A program made the position numbers and the translations under genes. From Diplonema japonicum (taxonomy: Eukaryota; Euglenozoa; Diplonemea; Diplonemida; Diplonemidae), in NCBI GenBank assembly GCA_964019335.1, contig OZ025749.1, positions 124,001 through 188,000 on the forward strand: a stretch of 64,000 bases of DNA. Direction: 5' to 3'. Below are positions 32,514 to 41,989 of the stretch, one piece after another. Position 1 is the stretch's first letter. Every line of letters begins with the position of its first letter. Below the pieces are notes generated by a model. That model ran no database searches. It saw nothing but the letters and a program-made list of their open reading frames with translations, and was not told the origin of the DNA.

Positions 32514-33242
32514 TGGTCCTGCCCCAGAAGTGAATCTGGGGCGGAGAACAATGACAAGAGAAGAGGGAGATTTTTTCTTCTTCTTTTGGAGATGGGTCAG
32601 ATGCTGACACGCCTTGCTACCAATCACAGCTTAAATACCCTTTCTTCCACCCCCCCCCCCCCCCCCACCCCCTTTTTTTTCTGCTACGATACATCCCAAA
32701 TCAGTCTTTCTCCCCCTTCATAAAATTGCTCGAGCCAAAATCGATGTGGGGCAGGCTCTCTATAAGGGTTGACCCCTTAAATGTCTCTCCTTTTTTCCGT
32801 TCCGTGTTCCTTTTTTTTTTCTTCTTCTTTTTTTCTTTCCCAAACTATGTAACAATACCATCATTAAGGGGGAATGGGAGAAAAGGAGGGAATAATAAAA
32901 TTAAAAAAAAAAAAATAATAAAAAAAAAAAGAAACACACTATTTTTTTTTACCTACCACTATTTATCCCGCCCAACTTAACTTTGTTCAGATAAAAAATG
33001 CACTTTTTTTTTTGTTTTGTTTTTTTTCATCTTTCTAGAAAAAAAAAAAGAAAAAGGAAGAATAAGAAGGGAAAAAAAAGAAAAAAAAAAAAAACAATTG
33101 TTACTAAGAACTAGTACCAATAGTTTCCACGTCTACTGCATCATGCATTTTTTTTTTTATTTATTATTATTATTCCTTCCTCCATCTTTCCTCATTCAAA
33201 AACAATGAAGAGCGGGGAAAAAGAAAAAAAAAAGAAAAAAAA
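32347..33242. other. Intergenic spacer between LRR paralogues
   Basis: About 900 bases of homopolymers with short unique islands. The word CCCCTTAAATGTCTCT occurs at about 32773 and is shared with 3506. No gene. Confidence 0.7.
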
Positions 33243-34235
33243 ATGAGCATCACGGTGTTCATCCGAACGCCTTCCGAGGTACACGACGTGGAAATATCTG
33301 GCGACGAATCGCTGCTGTCCTTGTACAATAAGGTCGCAGAGGCCGTTGGGATCGATACCGTGTCCTTCCTTTTGCATTTTGAAGGAAATCAGTTGGCGCT
33401 CACCGCAGAGATTCTGGTGCAAGACAGCGGCCTTGTTGAGGCCTCCGAGGTGACCTTGGAAAGCGTTAACTCGCTCCGGGTGAACCTCAGCGAGATAGCC
33501 GAACAACAAGGGGAAATAAAAGAGAGGATCTCGCTGGATCAAAACCTGCATCTGTTCGTGGACGTGGACGAAACCACGGAAGGCCTCGATTTTGAGTCAT
33601 GGGTGTCTGCATCGCGTCTGACAGTAGAGGACCCTTGGGGGAAAACTTCGTCGCTCGGAAACGGATTCATGGAATATTCATCTTTCCTCACCACATTGGA
33701 CTTGAACTTACCGGAAATCACGCAGATTGAGAATGAGTTTTGTAGTTATTCTCTCGCCCTGACGTCGGTCGATATAAGTAGATGCACGTCGGTGACCTGT
33801 ATCGGCGATTTTTTTCTCACAGGGTGTATGTCCCTCACCACAGTGGTGCTCCCAACAAGCGTAGAAAAAATAGGAATCTATTTTCTTGCAGGCTCCAGCT
33901 TGGCTTCCATCGACCTCTCGCCCTTGCAGAACCTGCACGACATCGGCGACAATTTCATGAACTTTACACAAATTCAAACAATCGACCTCTCGCCCTTAAA
34001 AAACGTGAAATCCATTGGGTCCAACTTCCTTTCCGAAACACGGGTAACGTTGGTTGATACAACGCCGTTGTGTAGCTTGCAACGGGTCGGGTCGAGGTTC
34101 CTGTCCGGTTGCAGCGAGCTGACGAAAGTTGATTTGCAAGCTCTGCAGAAGAAGAATGTCTCGATCGGGCAGAAGCTTTTGGAGGATTCCGGTATCTCTG
34201 CCCAGATGAAAAAAAAACAGTGTTTGCTTGCTTGA
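33243..34235 (+). CDS. Ubiquitin-like / BspA-type LRR protein, paralogue 2
   Basis: A 330-residue paralogue of the preceding and following genes. N-terminal ubiquitin-like domain (MSITVFIRTPSEVHDVEISG to about residue 75), a short helical linker, then about nine degenerate BspA-type repeats (for example LTSVDISRCTSVTCIGDFFL, LASIDLSPLQNLHDIGDNF, IQTIDLSPLKNVKSIGSNFL). The repeats are less regular than in paralogue 1. The ATG follows an A-rich leader and the C-terminus ends in a short Lys-rich tail. The next paralogue begins 98 bases downstream. Confidence 0.87.
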   Translation: MSITVFIRTPSEVHDVEISGDESLLSLYNKVAEAVGIDTVSFLLHFEGNQLALTAEILVQDSGLVEASEVTLESVNSLRVNLSEIAEQQGEIKERISLDQNLHLFVDVDETTEGLDFESWVSASRLTVEDPWGKTSSLGNGFMEYSSFLTTLDLNLPEITQIENEFCSYSLALTSVDISRCTSVTCIGDFFLTGCMSLTTVVLPTSVEKIGIYFLAGSSLASIDLSPLQNLHDIGDNFMNFTQIQTIDLSPLKNVKSIGSNFLSETRVTLVDTTPLCSLQRVGSRFLSGCSELTKVDLQALQKKNVSIGQKLLEDSGISAQMKKKQCLLA

Positions 34236-34333
34236 CTTTTTTTTTTTTTTTTTTTTTTCCCTTTCCTTCCCCCAACACACACACACACACACACACATAA
34301 GGGTTTTTTTTATAAACCCCAAAGTTTCTCCAC
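34236..34333. repeat. T-run and CA microsatellite between paralogues
   Basis: A T-run of about 23 bases followed by (CA)n of about 12 units near 34275. This is one of the few leaders in the window that does not end in an A-run (the start context is CTCCACATG). Confidence 0.7.
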
Positions 34334-35257
34334 ATGAGTATTACGGTCTTCATTCGCACACCCTCAGGGGTGCACGACATCGAACTGAAAGGCATCGACA
34401 CACTTCAATTTTTGTATGAAAAGGCAGCCGAGACCTCCGGTTTTGGAAACGACCGGGAGATACAACTAACGTACGAAGGAGAGGAATTGGAAGCCGAGGC
34501 CGGCAGGACGGTGCAGGAAACAGCCCTTACCGACGGGTGCGAAATAGTGGCGCGGCATTACACGGAGATCCACGTCCACATCGAGGAGCTCAAAGACACA
34601 AAACACGATATTGAAAGACGCTTGAAAGCCCGCCCGGGCCTTCTACTTATCATCGATGCTTCTGGTGTAAAAGGCGGCATATTAACGCTAACTGGCAACG
34701 AGACGCCAAGCAACGTAAAACGTTTAAAATTTTCCGACGCCCACGGGACCGTTACAACCATAGACAAGGAGTTTCTGTCGAACCACGATTGCCTTGAAGC
34801 AGTGGATTTGTCCGGCCTCGGGAGTGTCAAGCACATCAACGATGGTTTCTTAACACGTTGCCCTGTGCTGAGTTCGGTGGACCTGATGGTACTGACCCGT
34901 GAGGTTCTGATCGGCAACCATTTTCTTTCGCAGTGTCCGGTTTTGAAGGGGGTTTGTTTGTCACGGTTGTACAGAGTAACCTGCGTCGGGAGCTACTTTC
35001 TGTCGGGTTGTAGATCGCTTGTTTCTGTGGACCTCAGTGTGATGCAGGTTGCCTGTGTGCGTGATGAGTTTCTAAGCGGTTGTACTTTGCTCAGCAGTCT
35101 TGACCTCTCTCCCTTGAGAAATGTGAGGTCGGTTGGTGGATTTTTCCTCCAAGACTGCCGTTCCCTGCGCGACGTGGATTTGACGCCTCTGAAAACTGTA
35201 AAGTTGGTGGGTTTTAGTTTCCTCGGAGGTACGAAGGTGCCCCGACGTGTTGGGTGA
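34334..35257 (+). CDS. Ubiquitin-like / BspA-type LRR protein, paralogue 3
   Basis: A 307-residue third paralogue: ubiquitin-like N-terminus (SITVFIRTPSGVHDIELKG, LQFLYEKAAE, LTYEGEELE), helical linker, and about seven or eight BspA-type repeats such as LSSLDLSPLRNVRSVGGFFL, LRDVDLTPLKTVKLVGFSFL. The N-terminal domain is close to that of paralogue 2 (shared MSITVFIRTPS start), while repeat number falls from gene 1 to gene 3. This fits tandem duplication followed by repeat gain or loss. Confidence 0.87.
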   Translation: MSITVFIRTPSGVHDIELKGIDTLQFLYEKAAETSGFGNDREIQLTYEGEELEAEAGRTVQETALTDGCEIVARHYTEIHVHIEELKDTKHDIERRLKARPGLLLIIDASGVKGGILTLTGNETPSNVKRLKFSDAHGTVTTIDKEFLSNHDCLEAVDLSGLGSVKHINDGFLTRCPVLSSVDLMVLTREVLIGNHFLSQCPVLKGVCLSRLYRVTCVGSYFLSGCRSLVSVDLSVMQVACVRDEFLSGCTLLSSLDLSPLRNVRSVGGFFLQDCRSLRDVDLTPLKTVKLVGFSFLGGTKVPRRVG

Positions 35258-35349
35258 GATATGGGAGAAAAAAAAAAAAAGAAAGAAAAAAAAAGAAAAA
35301 AAAGAAAAAAGAAAAATAATTTTGAAATAAAATTGCCCAAAGGCATTTT

Positions 35350-35387
<38 letters not shown>

Positions 35388-35721
35388 CCTGTAAGCATCT
35401 AAGACTTCAGCAGTTTTTCCCTCCTAAATTTCTTTTTTTCAGGTGGTGGGGATAACATGAAAATATAAGAAAAACATCAGATGTGTTGTTCGCTGTTGAC
35501 CTCCTCGTCGGTCATCACCGGTAGCTCCCGAGTGGAAGAACGTAACGCAGATGCTCAGGGTGACGAACAGGCAGCAAACTGCACGAGCGCAGAATCTTGG
35601 TTACCCGGGACGCCCCGGCTGGGGTTGAGCTGTACACCGCACGCATTAAGGACACGACGCGGAACGCAGAAGAAGCTACAACTCGGCCGCGGCGCGCCCC
35701 CTGTAATCAAGTAGACAGTTC

Positions 35722-35768
35722 TTGTGCAGGGCGCCGCCAACACCGGCCTCCTTTAACTCATATATATT
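35722..35768 (+). repeat. Retroelement 3'-tail-like repeat
   Basis: TTGTGCAGGGCGCCGCCAAC then ACCGGCCTCCTTTAACTCATATAT. The first part is shared with 36537-36566 (TTGTGCAGGGCGCCACCAAT, ACTGGCC). The last part (TCCTTTAACTCATATAT) is shared with the sequence just after the retroelement fragment ending at 14099. The chain of overlaps links three intergenic sites to one element family. Confidence 0.6.
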
Positions 35769-36536
35769 ATTTTTTCTTTTTTCTTGACGAAGCCTTACCT
35801 ACAGAAGGTGCGCCGGCAAAAGAAGAAGAAAAAAAAAAAAGTTTTTTTTGTTGTTTTTTTGTTTGTTCACAATTCTTGCACTGTGTTCGGCCATAGCTTA
35901 CGTTAGCAGGATGACTCAAATACATAAAAAAGAAAAAAGAAAAAAAAAAATGATTTGAGTGAATACCAGTTTGTATCCCTCCCCTTATTTCACTCAAGCC
36001 CCCCCCCCTCAAAAATTTGAGTTATTATAACTCACATTTTTTTTTTTTTTTTTTTTTTTTTTTGCTTTTTTTTTTATGGCGGACCACGTCCGTCAGCTGG
36101 CCAAGCCCCACCTATCTACACTGCATTATTTCCTCGGAATTGGACATAAGCTAAGAGTCAAGGTGCTACACCTGATATTTGCGGATATTGCAGGGAAACT
36201 CGAAAGCCTGCACGCCGACAGGTGAAAGCATTTGGAATCCCAAGCACGGGCTGGGGAAGAAGTACTCCCGGGGCTTATAACGGGCCTAAGGCACTACCAC
36301 GACAGAAGCAGGTTCAGGGACATTTTCTTTTTTTTTTTTTTTTTTGCTCTCCCTTTTTTTTTTTTTCCTGAAGGAAAAAAAAAAAAAAAAAAGAGCAGAA
36401 AAAAAAGGAGAAACGGAAAGAAAAAAAACCCCCCCCCTCCCAAAGACCGTCAACACCAAACTATAATTTTGTTGCTGTATATCCCTTCTTCCTTTCTAGT
36501 TTTGCATTTACCTTTCCTTTTTTTTTGTTTTTTTTT

Positions 36537-36590
36537 ATTGTGCAGGGCGCCACCAATACTGGCCCCCTTCTTATATTTAAATGTCCCCTC
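36537..36590 (+). repeat. Second copy of the retroelement tail-like repeat
   Basis: Carries the GTGCAGGGCGCC-(A/G)-CCAA-(C/T)-AC-(C/T)-GGCC word of 35722, then diverges into CTTCTTATATTTAAATGTCC. Confidence 0.55.
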
Positions 36591-37195
36591 TGAAAACATA
36601 TGGAAGCTTTCACGCGAGGTTTGATAATCTCCGTGTAAGGGGCAACACAGCAATTCGCATGCCTCTTCCCCCTCTCTCTCTCTCTTTCTCTCCCTCTCTC
36701 TTTTTTTTTTTTTTCAGTGTTTTTCTCCGGGACTTATACATAAACATGTACACTTCAAGCCACTTCAGCTTTCATTCTTAAGTGCACGCGCCGAAATTTA
36801 TTCTGACGGCTTCATGGCATCTACTGCAACAGGCTGGTGCCCTCCCCCGTGTAGCGAGGGGAAAAGAATTATCTGGCCCTCGGAGGAGAAAAAAAAAAAA
36901 CACTGCTTTTTCTCTCTCTTTTTTTTTCTGTTCTTTCTTTTCTCTTTTTCTTTACTTCGGGCGTCCTTAAATGACCTCTATATTACTTTCTCCCCCCCTC
37001 TCCCCCTGGGGTATCAAAACCCCCATTAAAAGTGAAACAAAACTCGTTTTTTTTTTTCTCTTTTAGAGTTTTGCACAATAAAAAAAAAAATACCCCCCTC
37101 ACCCTTTTTTTGTTTTATGTGCAAAAAAAAAAAAAAAAAAGAACTTGATACCTGAGGCACCCTTGAGGAACCAGCAAAAAAAAAATTAAAAAAAA

Positions 37196-38881
37196 ATGAA
37201 TGAAACAGCCCAAACGTTTGCGTGCAAACTCCGGCTTGAAGCAGAAGTTTTCTGCGAATTCTACATGAGGGAGGTAGAGAAAATCGAAGCCGCTTCTTTA
37301 ACTGGCAACATGCTGTCATTATACGAACGGAAAAAGGTGATATGTGCGGGTGTGGGTTCGGCGAGGGAAAGAATCCTCGACCACTGTGCCGATCTCGACA
37401 AAATCGCACCAAAAGAAACACAGGTGATCAACTGCGAGATAACCAACCTCGTCAGGAAGGAACACCAAAACCTCCTCAAAAAACGGGGCGTTCTCCGCAC
37501 CTCCCCCGTGATAGCCCTCATCGGATACCACAGCGAAGAAAGGTTCACCATGATGAACCGAATCCTCGACCTCGGCGGGGCTTTCAGCAAACGCCTGTCG
37601 AAAAACACCATTACACATGTCATCGCTTCACAAGATTCTTTCACAAGCACAAAAGCAAGCACTCTACGAGACTGGAATGTTTCTGTAGTGACCTCAAAAT
37701 GGCTGGATGCATCAGAAGCTGAAGGTTCGTGGGCATCACCTGAACAATTTACAGTTGAAAGCCAAGAATCGGCAGACATCACAGCGAATGTTTCAAACGT
37801 GAAGGAAGAGATACACGACGACGAGAAACCCGACGCCCCGCCACCCGAAGAAGAATCTTTTTTGAAGGCCGTCGAACGATTGTGCGAAAACACACAAGAA
37901 AACATCGACAGCCAGGGCGCAGACAATCTCTTCCTATCCGAGAAAACTGTGTCTACCGCACCGCGTCACAGAAAAAGAGTCTCACGGGCGGTACTTCTGA
38001 ACGACAACCAAGACGCTAACCAACCGTCTTCGAAAAAACAAAAACGAGTTGCTCCGGGTTCCGCGAACACCATTCGAAAGGACAAAGTGAAGACTGTCAA
38101 AGACACAAGCGCGGAGAGAATGCCCAGACAACCGTCTGTCAACACGCAAGGACCCGTTCTACCTACAACAGGCGGGGTGGAGTCCCAGCTGGTGAGGTGG
38201 GACAACAGCGCTTCATCAAACGTCGAAAAAAAACTGAAGGAAAAAGTGATGACGAAAATATTCCAGCTTGCCGGTGGCGGTTCAGTTCCAAAAGCGCGTC
38301 TTCACACCCTTGTAAAGATGATACAGTCCCTCCATGGTGAGGTCGAACTTGTTCCAAAATACGTTACCCACAGCAGCCACCTCCTCACGCTTTGCGAAAC
38401 GCAACAACTAACCGAGAAATATCTGTCGTTTGTTGCGTCGGGGAAATGGGTTGTCAAGGAAGCATACATTACAGCTTCTCATGAAGCAGGAGTTTGGTTA
38501 GACGAAGAAGAGTTTTCGTCTGATACTCCAGGTCGGCCCATCGCACACCACCGTGCTAATTTTGGCGGTGCTTTCAAGAACTGGAAGGTAATTCTTTTGC
38601 TGGAACCGGGTGGGATATCTGTTATACTACGAGCGGGGGGCTGTCCTGAGATATTCACATCCATCACCCCTGAGTCGGCCGAGCAGGCAACACATGTTTT
38701 GGCCGATGTGCCCAATAAGGGTCTTACTATAGACAAGCCCAAGGGTGTTTCTGAGGAGGCGTTGGCCCGGCTTGCTTCTTCCACTTTCAGCATTGAAATT
38801 CTGTACCGTGTTCTGTGCATCAGCATCGACGAGAAGGCGGCGCGGCAGCATTGTGCTTTGACCGTTTGCTACAATGAATGA
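37196..38881 (+). CDS. BRCT-domain protein (DNA damage/replication-linked)
   Basis: A 561-residue nuclear-type protein. A helical N-terminus of about 95 residues precedes a BRCT domain at about 105-190 (VIALIGYHSEERFTMMNRIL, DLGGAFSKRLSKNTITHVIA, VVTSKWLDASEAEG). A long acidic then basic disordered linker (about 195-340) includes likely nuclear localisation patches (RHRKRVSRA, KKQKR). Two further BRCT-like units follow: FQLAGGGSVPKARLHTLVKM with SFVASGKWVVKEAY (about 355-440) and a weaker WKVILLLEPGGISVILRAGG to THVLADVP block (about 460-515). Tandem BRCTs bind phosphopeptides in checkpoint and repair complexes. The exact orthologue cannot be named. A candidate AATAAA poly(A) signal lies at 38938-38943. 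Confidence 0.87.
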   Translation: MNETAQTFACKLRLEAEVFCEFYMREVEKIEAASLTGNMLSLYERKKVICAGVGSARERILDHCADLDKIAPKETQVINCEITNLVRKEHQNLLKKRGVLRTSPVIALIGYHSEERFTMMNRILDLGGAFSKRLSKNTITHVIASQDSFTSTKASTLRDWNVSVVTSKWLDASEAEGSWASPEQFTVESQESADITANVSNVKEEIHDDEKPDAPPPEEESFLKAVERLCENTQENIDSQGADNLFLSEKTVSTAPRHRKRVSRAVLLNDNQDANQPSSKKQKRVAPGSANTIRKDKVKTVKDTSAERMPRQPSVNTQGPVLPTTGGVESQLVRWDNSASSNVEKKLKEKVMTKIFQLAGGGSVPKARLHTLVKMIQSLHGEVELVPKYVTHSSHLLTLCETQQLTEKYLSFVASGKWVVKEAYITASHEAGVWLDEEEFSSDTPGRPIAHHRANFGGAFKNWKVILLLEPGGISVILRAGGCPEIFTSITPESAEQATHVLADVPNKGLTIDKPKGVSEEALARLASSTFSIEILYRVLCISIDEKAARQHCALTVCYNE

Positions 38882-39024
38882 ACTTTTTTTTTTTGCCCCC
38901 CCCTTTTTTTTGCTTGGTTTAGCCCATATCCTATTGCAATAAAGGGAGGGAGGGGGGGAGGGGAAAGAAAGAAAAAAAAAAGTTTTTTTTTGAATATTTT
39001 TGTATGCTTGGTATTTTTCGTCTT

Positions 39025-39060
<36 letters not shown>

Positions 39061-39120
39061 AAAAGAAAAGAAAATGTTTGTGTATCTCTATTCTAACCTT
39101 CCCTCTTTTTTTTTTTTTTA

Positions 39121-40605
39121 GGGTTTGAGAACAAGTCGACGATGTTGACGAGCACTGTGCTACCGTCGTGTCTGTACGGAGCAACGTATGCGGCACCCTC
39201 GGACGACCAGCTGAAGAAGATGTGTACAGCGGCAGTGGTCTCCCTGTGGGGCCCCCAGTTCGGGATGAGAAACCCCGTGTCTGTACTGAGCGTTCTGCTG
39301 CCAGGGCATACGGCACATCCGCTGTCGAAGGTCATCTACGGAACGATAAACAGCTTGGTCCGGGAGAGCCTGGCCTCTCCGCGTTTGCGGCAGCGTGTTG
39401 GTGAGATCATTGGTCTATACCAGGACCGTGATGACGATGAGGTGATGGGTCCGATTGGAGTCCTGCGGAACAGATGGCTCCCCTTTCTGGGGAAGGGATG
39501 GTCCTTTGTGGCCGACCTGCACGGAGATACAGCGGTGGCTCACAAAGTGAGGCAAGCCATCAGACCGGCAGTTGCGAAGAGGCTGATCGAGAAGAGATCA
39601 ACCTTCGTGGGGATGGAGGCAGGGGCGTGCCCGTCCACGAACTATTGGTGGAAAAAGCTCCAGGCCCGGAGACCGTTGGTGTCCTTTAGGTTGCGGCGCA
39701 TCATTAGTGGTGCAGTGTTCACGACTCACCCGAGGGTGTGGGGGAGAAAATTGGATGGCCCTGGTGTGGAAAACCCAGCATTAGCGTGTGACGTTTGCGA
39801 CCACCGGTCCCAGACAACGACCAGCATGACGGAGCATGCACTGTGGGAGTGCGAGCCGGCAAGGAGTGTGTTGGAAAGCGAGCAATACGCAGAGGTGAAG
39901 CGAGAAGGCCTCCCAGCTGCCACAGCCCTTCACGGGATAGTCCCAAGAGGGGCCGACAAAGCAGGGAAAGAACGTGCCAGGATGGTGCAACAATACCTCC
40001 TGAAAGTAGTGACGGTCCGTGACGCCAGAGCAGCGGAAAAAAGCAAGAGAGTGCTCACCTCCAACCCTTGGGATGAGGTAACGACAGGGAGGCAACATGA
40101 TGTTCCGACGGAAGCGTTGCTGAAGGCGAACGGGGCGTCAGGCGCGGTCCTGACCTTTCATCTGAAGAACGTCCTCAAGTGGCTAAGAGGCCTACGATGG
40201 TACGATGGTAAGAAGAAAACTTCCGTCACTACAATGGAACTCGCCATAGACTATGAGCAGACCACCCGCCGGTCACTCATAGGTCCCCTCGACGATCAGG
40301 ACCTGCTCACGGAGAAGGCCGCAAGGATGCGATACATCTTGGGTCGCATCCAGAAATGCTCAGCACGCTGTGGAAGGTCAGCCTTCCCCGCCAACGCCAA
40401 ATCAAGGGTGCATACCCTTCGACATCTTGGGGGCCCGACGGCACACGGCTACGACAGGAGACCACTCTTCTCCTCGAGCCAAACCCCCCCCTACCTAGCA
40501 CGACTCCAAGCAGTGTTTCTCGCCCAGATGCCGTCCATCTCATCGCGACAAACAGCCACCGCAGGCACCAGACAGCAACCGCAGAACGGTGACCGATTAG
40601 TGTGA
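39121..40605 (+). mobile_element. 5'-truncated non-LTR-type retroelement fragment (copy 2)
   Basis: An open frame of about 490 codons beginning directly after a T-run plus AG. Its first residues (NKSTMLTSTVLPSCLYGAT) match the post-catalytic thumb region of LINE-type reverse transcriptases, so the palm motifs are missing through 5' truncation. Further along is a Cys-His knuckle (CDVCDHRSQTTTSMTEHALW followed by EC). The C-terminal region (LKWLRGLRWYDGKKKTSVTT, MELAIDYE, RVHTLRHLGG, YDRRPLFSS) is homologous to the copy at 13384-14099. The intact frame suggests recent insertion or residual constraint. No target-site duplication could be identified. It lies between host genes on the same strand. 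Confidence 0.8.
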
Positions 40606-40760
40606 ATTTCTACCTGAACAGTGAGCACCCCCATGCACACTGAAATTTTATCGAGTTTTTTTTTTTTTTTTTTTCTTTTCATTTTCTTTTTTTTGTCGTC
40701 TAAGAAAAAAAAAAAAAAATTAAACAAGGAAGCGGGGGGAAGTTTTGGAAGAAAAAAAAA

Positions 40761-41369
40761 ATGACAGAATCCCACCAGGAAGCGAAAAGAACACCGGAGA
40801 ACGAATCAGAGGTGGTGGGCACAAAACGGGAATTGTCGCAATCGGAAGTCCCCGTGCCGGACAAACGGCCGAAATTCCCGTTCTACACAAACAAGTATTA
40901 CCTGAATGTTCCGCGGGTCGCACGGGTAAACGGGGGAACACAGATCACAGCGTGGCACTGCAATGGGTTGGCGGTGGAGTGTCTCGGGGAGGGACACCCT
41001 GTACTGAAAAAAAAAATCACAGAGGTGAGCTTCGAGACCGGTAAGGCATCCCGTAACGGTTCCAGCAGGCTTGACGCCGTGAACCCAAAGGGGAAAAAAA
41101 AACGCGGAGGCCTCTTAGTCAAACCAGAAACCGCCATTGCCATTGTAACATTGGACGGCGGTGACAGGTATAAAGTTCACGCCAACACCGCAGGGCAGCT
41201 CATAGAACTAAACACCAAACTTCTAACCCAGCCCGAGCTCCTGCAAACATCACGAGACGCCGACGGGTACTTCGGTATCATACAGCCTAACAAGGAAGGA
41301 ACCGACACCCTTACAAAAGCCGCTGCCGAAAATAATTTAACCCCAACGTTCCAGGTTGCCAGCGAGTAA
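40761..41369 (+). CDS. Abitram (FAM206A/Simiate) homologue
   Basis: A 202-residue protein matching Abitram, a small conserved eukaryotic protein with a lipoyl/GcvH-like beta fold that is reported to bind actin and influence transcription in animals. Matching features in order are a YYLNVPRV start of the domain, an NGLAVECLGEGHPVL segment (animal: NRICVITLAESHPVL), VSFETGKASRNGSSRLDAV, KKRGGLLVKPETAIAIVTLD, YKVHANTAGQLIELNTKLLT and DGYFGIIQPNKEGT near the end. The N-terminal 35 residues are charged and include a KRPKF-type basic patch. Start ATG follows AGAAAAAAAAA. Confidence comes from the ordered motif match rather than from any single motif. Confidence 0.85.
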   Translation: MTESHQEAKRTPENESEVVGTKRELSQSEVPVPDKRPKFPFYTNKYYLNVPRVARVNGGTQITAWHCNGLAVECLGEGHPVLKKKITEVSFETGKASRNGSSRLDAVNPKGKKKRGGLLVKPETAIAIVTLDGGDRYKVHANTAGQLIELNTKLLTQPELLQTSRDADGYFGIIQPNKEGTDTLTKAAAENNLTPTFQVASE

Positions 41370-41392
41370 TTTTTTTTTTTTTTTTTTTTTTC

Positions 41393-41424
<32 letters not shown>

Positions 41425-41464
41425 CATTGATTGGGGCGGGGGAAAAAAAAAAAAAAAAAAAAAA

Positions 41465-41989
41465 ATGGCGAATTTTCCCCGACAAGGGTCTCACCAACCC
41501 CGTCAGCCTCTCAATTCCGACTCTCCTGGGTATTATCGGGGAGGGTCGCCTGAAGCTAGGTATCCTTCGGGAGAATATCAACGAATGGTCTCGACTCAGC
41601 AGACGAAGTACGACGTTGCAGGGAGGGAGGAGAGGCAAAAGTTGAGAGAACGAGAAAGGTGGGAAAAACAAGCCGAGAGAGACGACAGAAGGGAAAGAGA
41701 AAGGGAGCGAGAGGAAAGAAGGGAGAGGAGGAGGGAAAGGGAGAGGAAAGAGAGAGTCCCCAGCAAGCCCCCTACACAGCCCACGAAAGGATCTGTGAAG
41801 CAGCCCCCTATACTCACCAAGCCGAGGAAAGAACACGACGGTGTCCCCTGGCCGCCCCCTGGGGTGCACTTCTATGTTGATGTAGATGGGGAGCTGCAGG
41901 TACGTCCGCCTCACAACCCAGATGAACACACAATTCACTCCCGATCGTATCTTAGAACTGTGAAGATCGAAAATTTAACGAACGACTAA
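41465..41989 (+). CDS. Small Arg/Glu-rich protein, unrecognised
   Basis: A 174-residue protein, 95 bases downstream of the Abitram homologue. The N-terminal 50 residues are Pro/Ser/Gln-rich, the middle is an alternating Arg/Glu charged helix (about residues 56-97), and the C-terminus has a compact conserved-looking end (PWPPPGVHFYVDVDGELQVR to the end). Only the last 50 residues look foldable. No family recognised; charged single alpha-helix proteins are often cytoskeletal or RNA-associated, but this is not evidence of function. Confidence 0.75.
   Translation: MANFPRQGSHQPRQPLNSDSPGYYRGGSPEARYPSGEYQRMVSTQQTKYDVAGREERQKLRERERWEKQAERDDRREREREREERRERRRERERKERVPSKPPTQPTKGSVKQPPILTKPRKEHDGVPWPPPGVHFYVDVDGELQVRPPHNPDEHTIHSRSYLRTVKIENLTND

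Larger units (their letters stand above)
35258..37195. other. Intergenic region with retroelement remnants
   Basis: About 1.9 kb without a convincing gene. Unique islands sit among homopolymers: 35480-35765 and 36538-36600 share a word (see repeat entries). The region 35945-36035 has short inverted repeats resembling the hairpin element's termini (TTATTTCACTCAAG, GAGTTATTATAACTC). Non-repetitive DNA at 36076-36330 includes a 49-codon open frame with no recognisable product. The rest is A-, T- and CT-rich. Confidence 0.65.
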
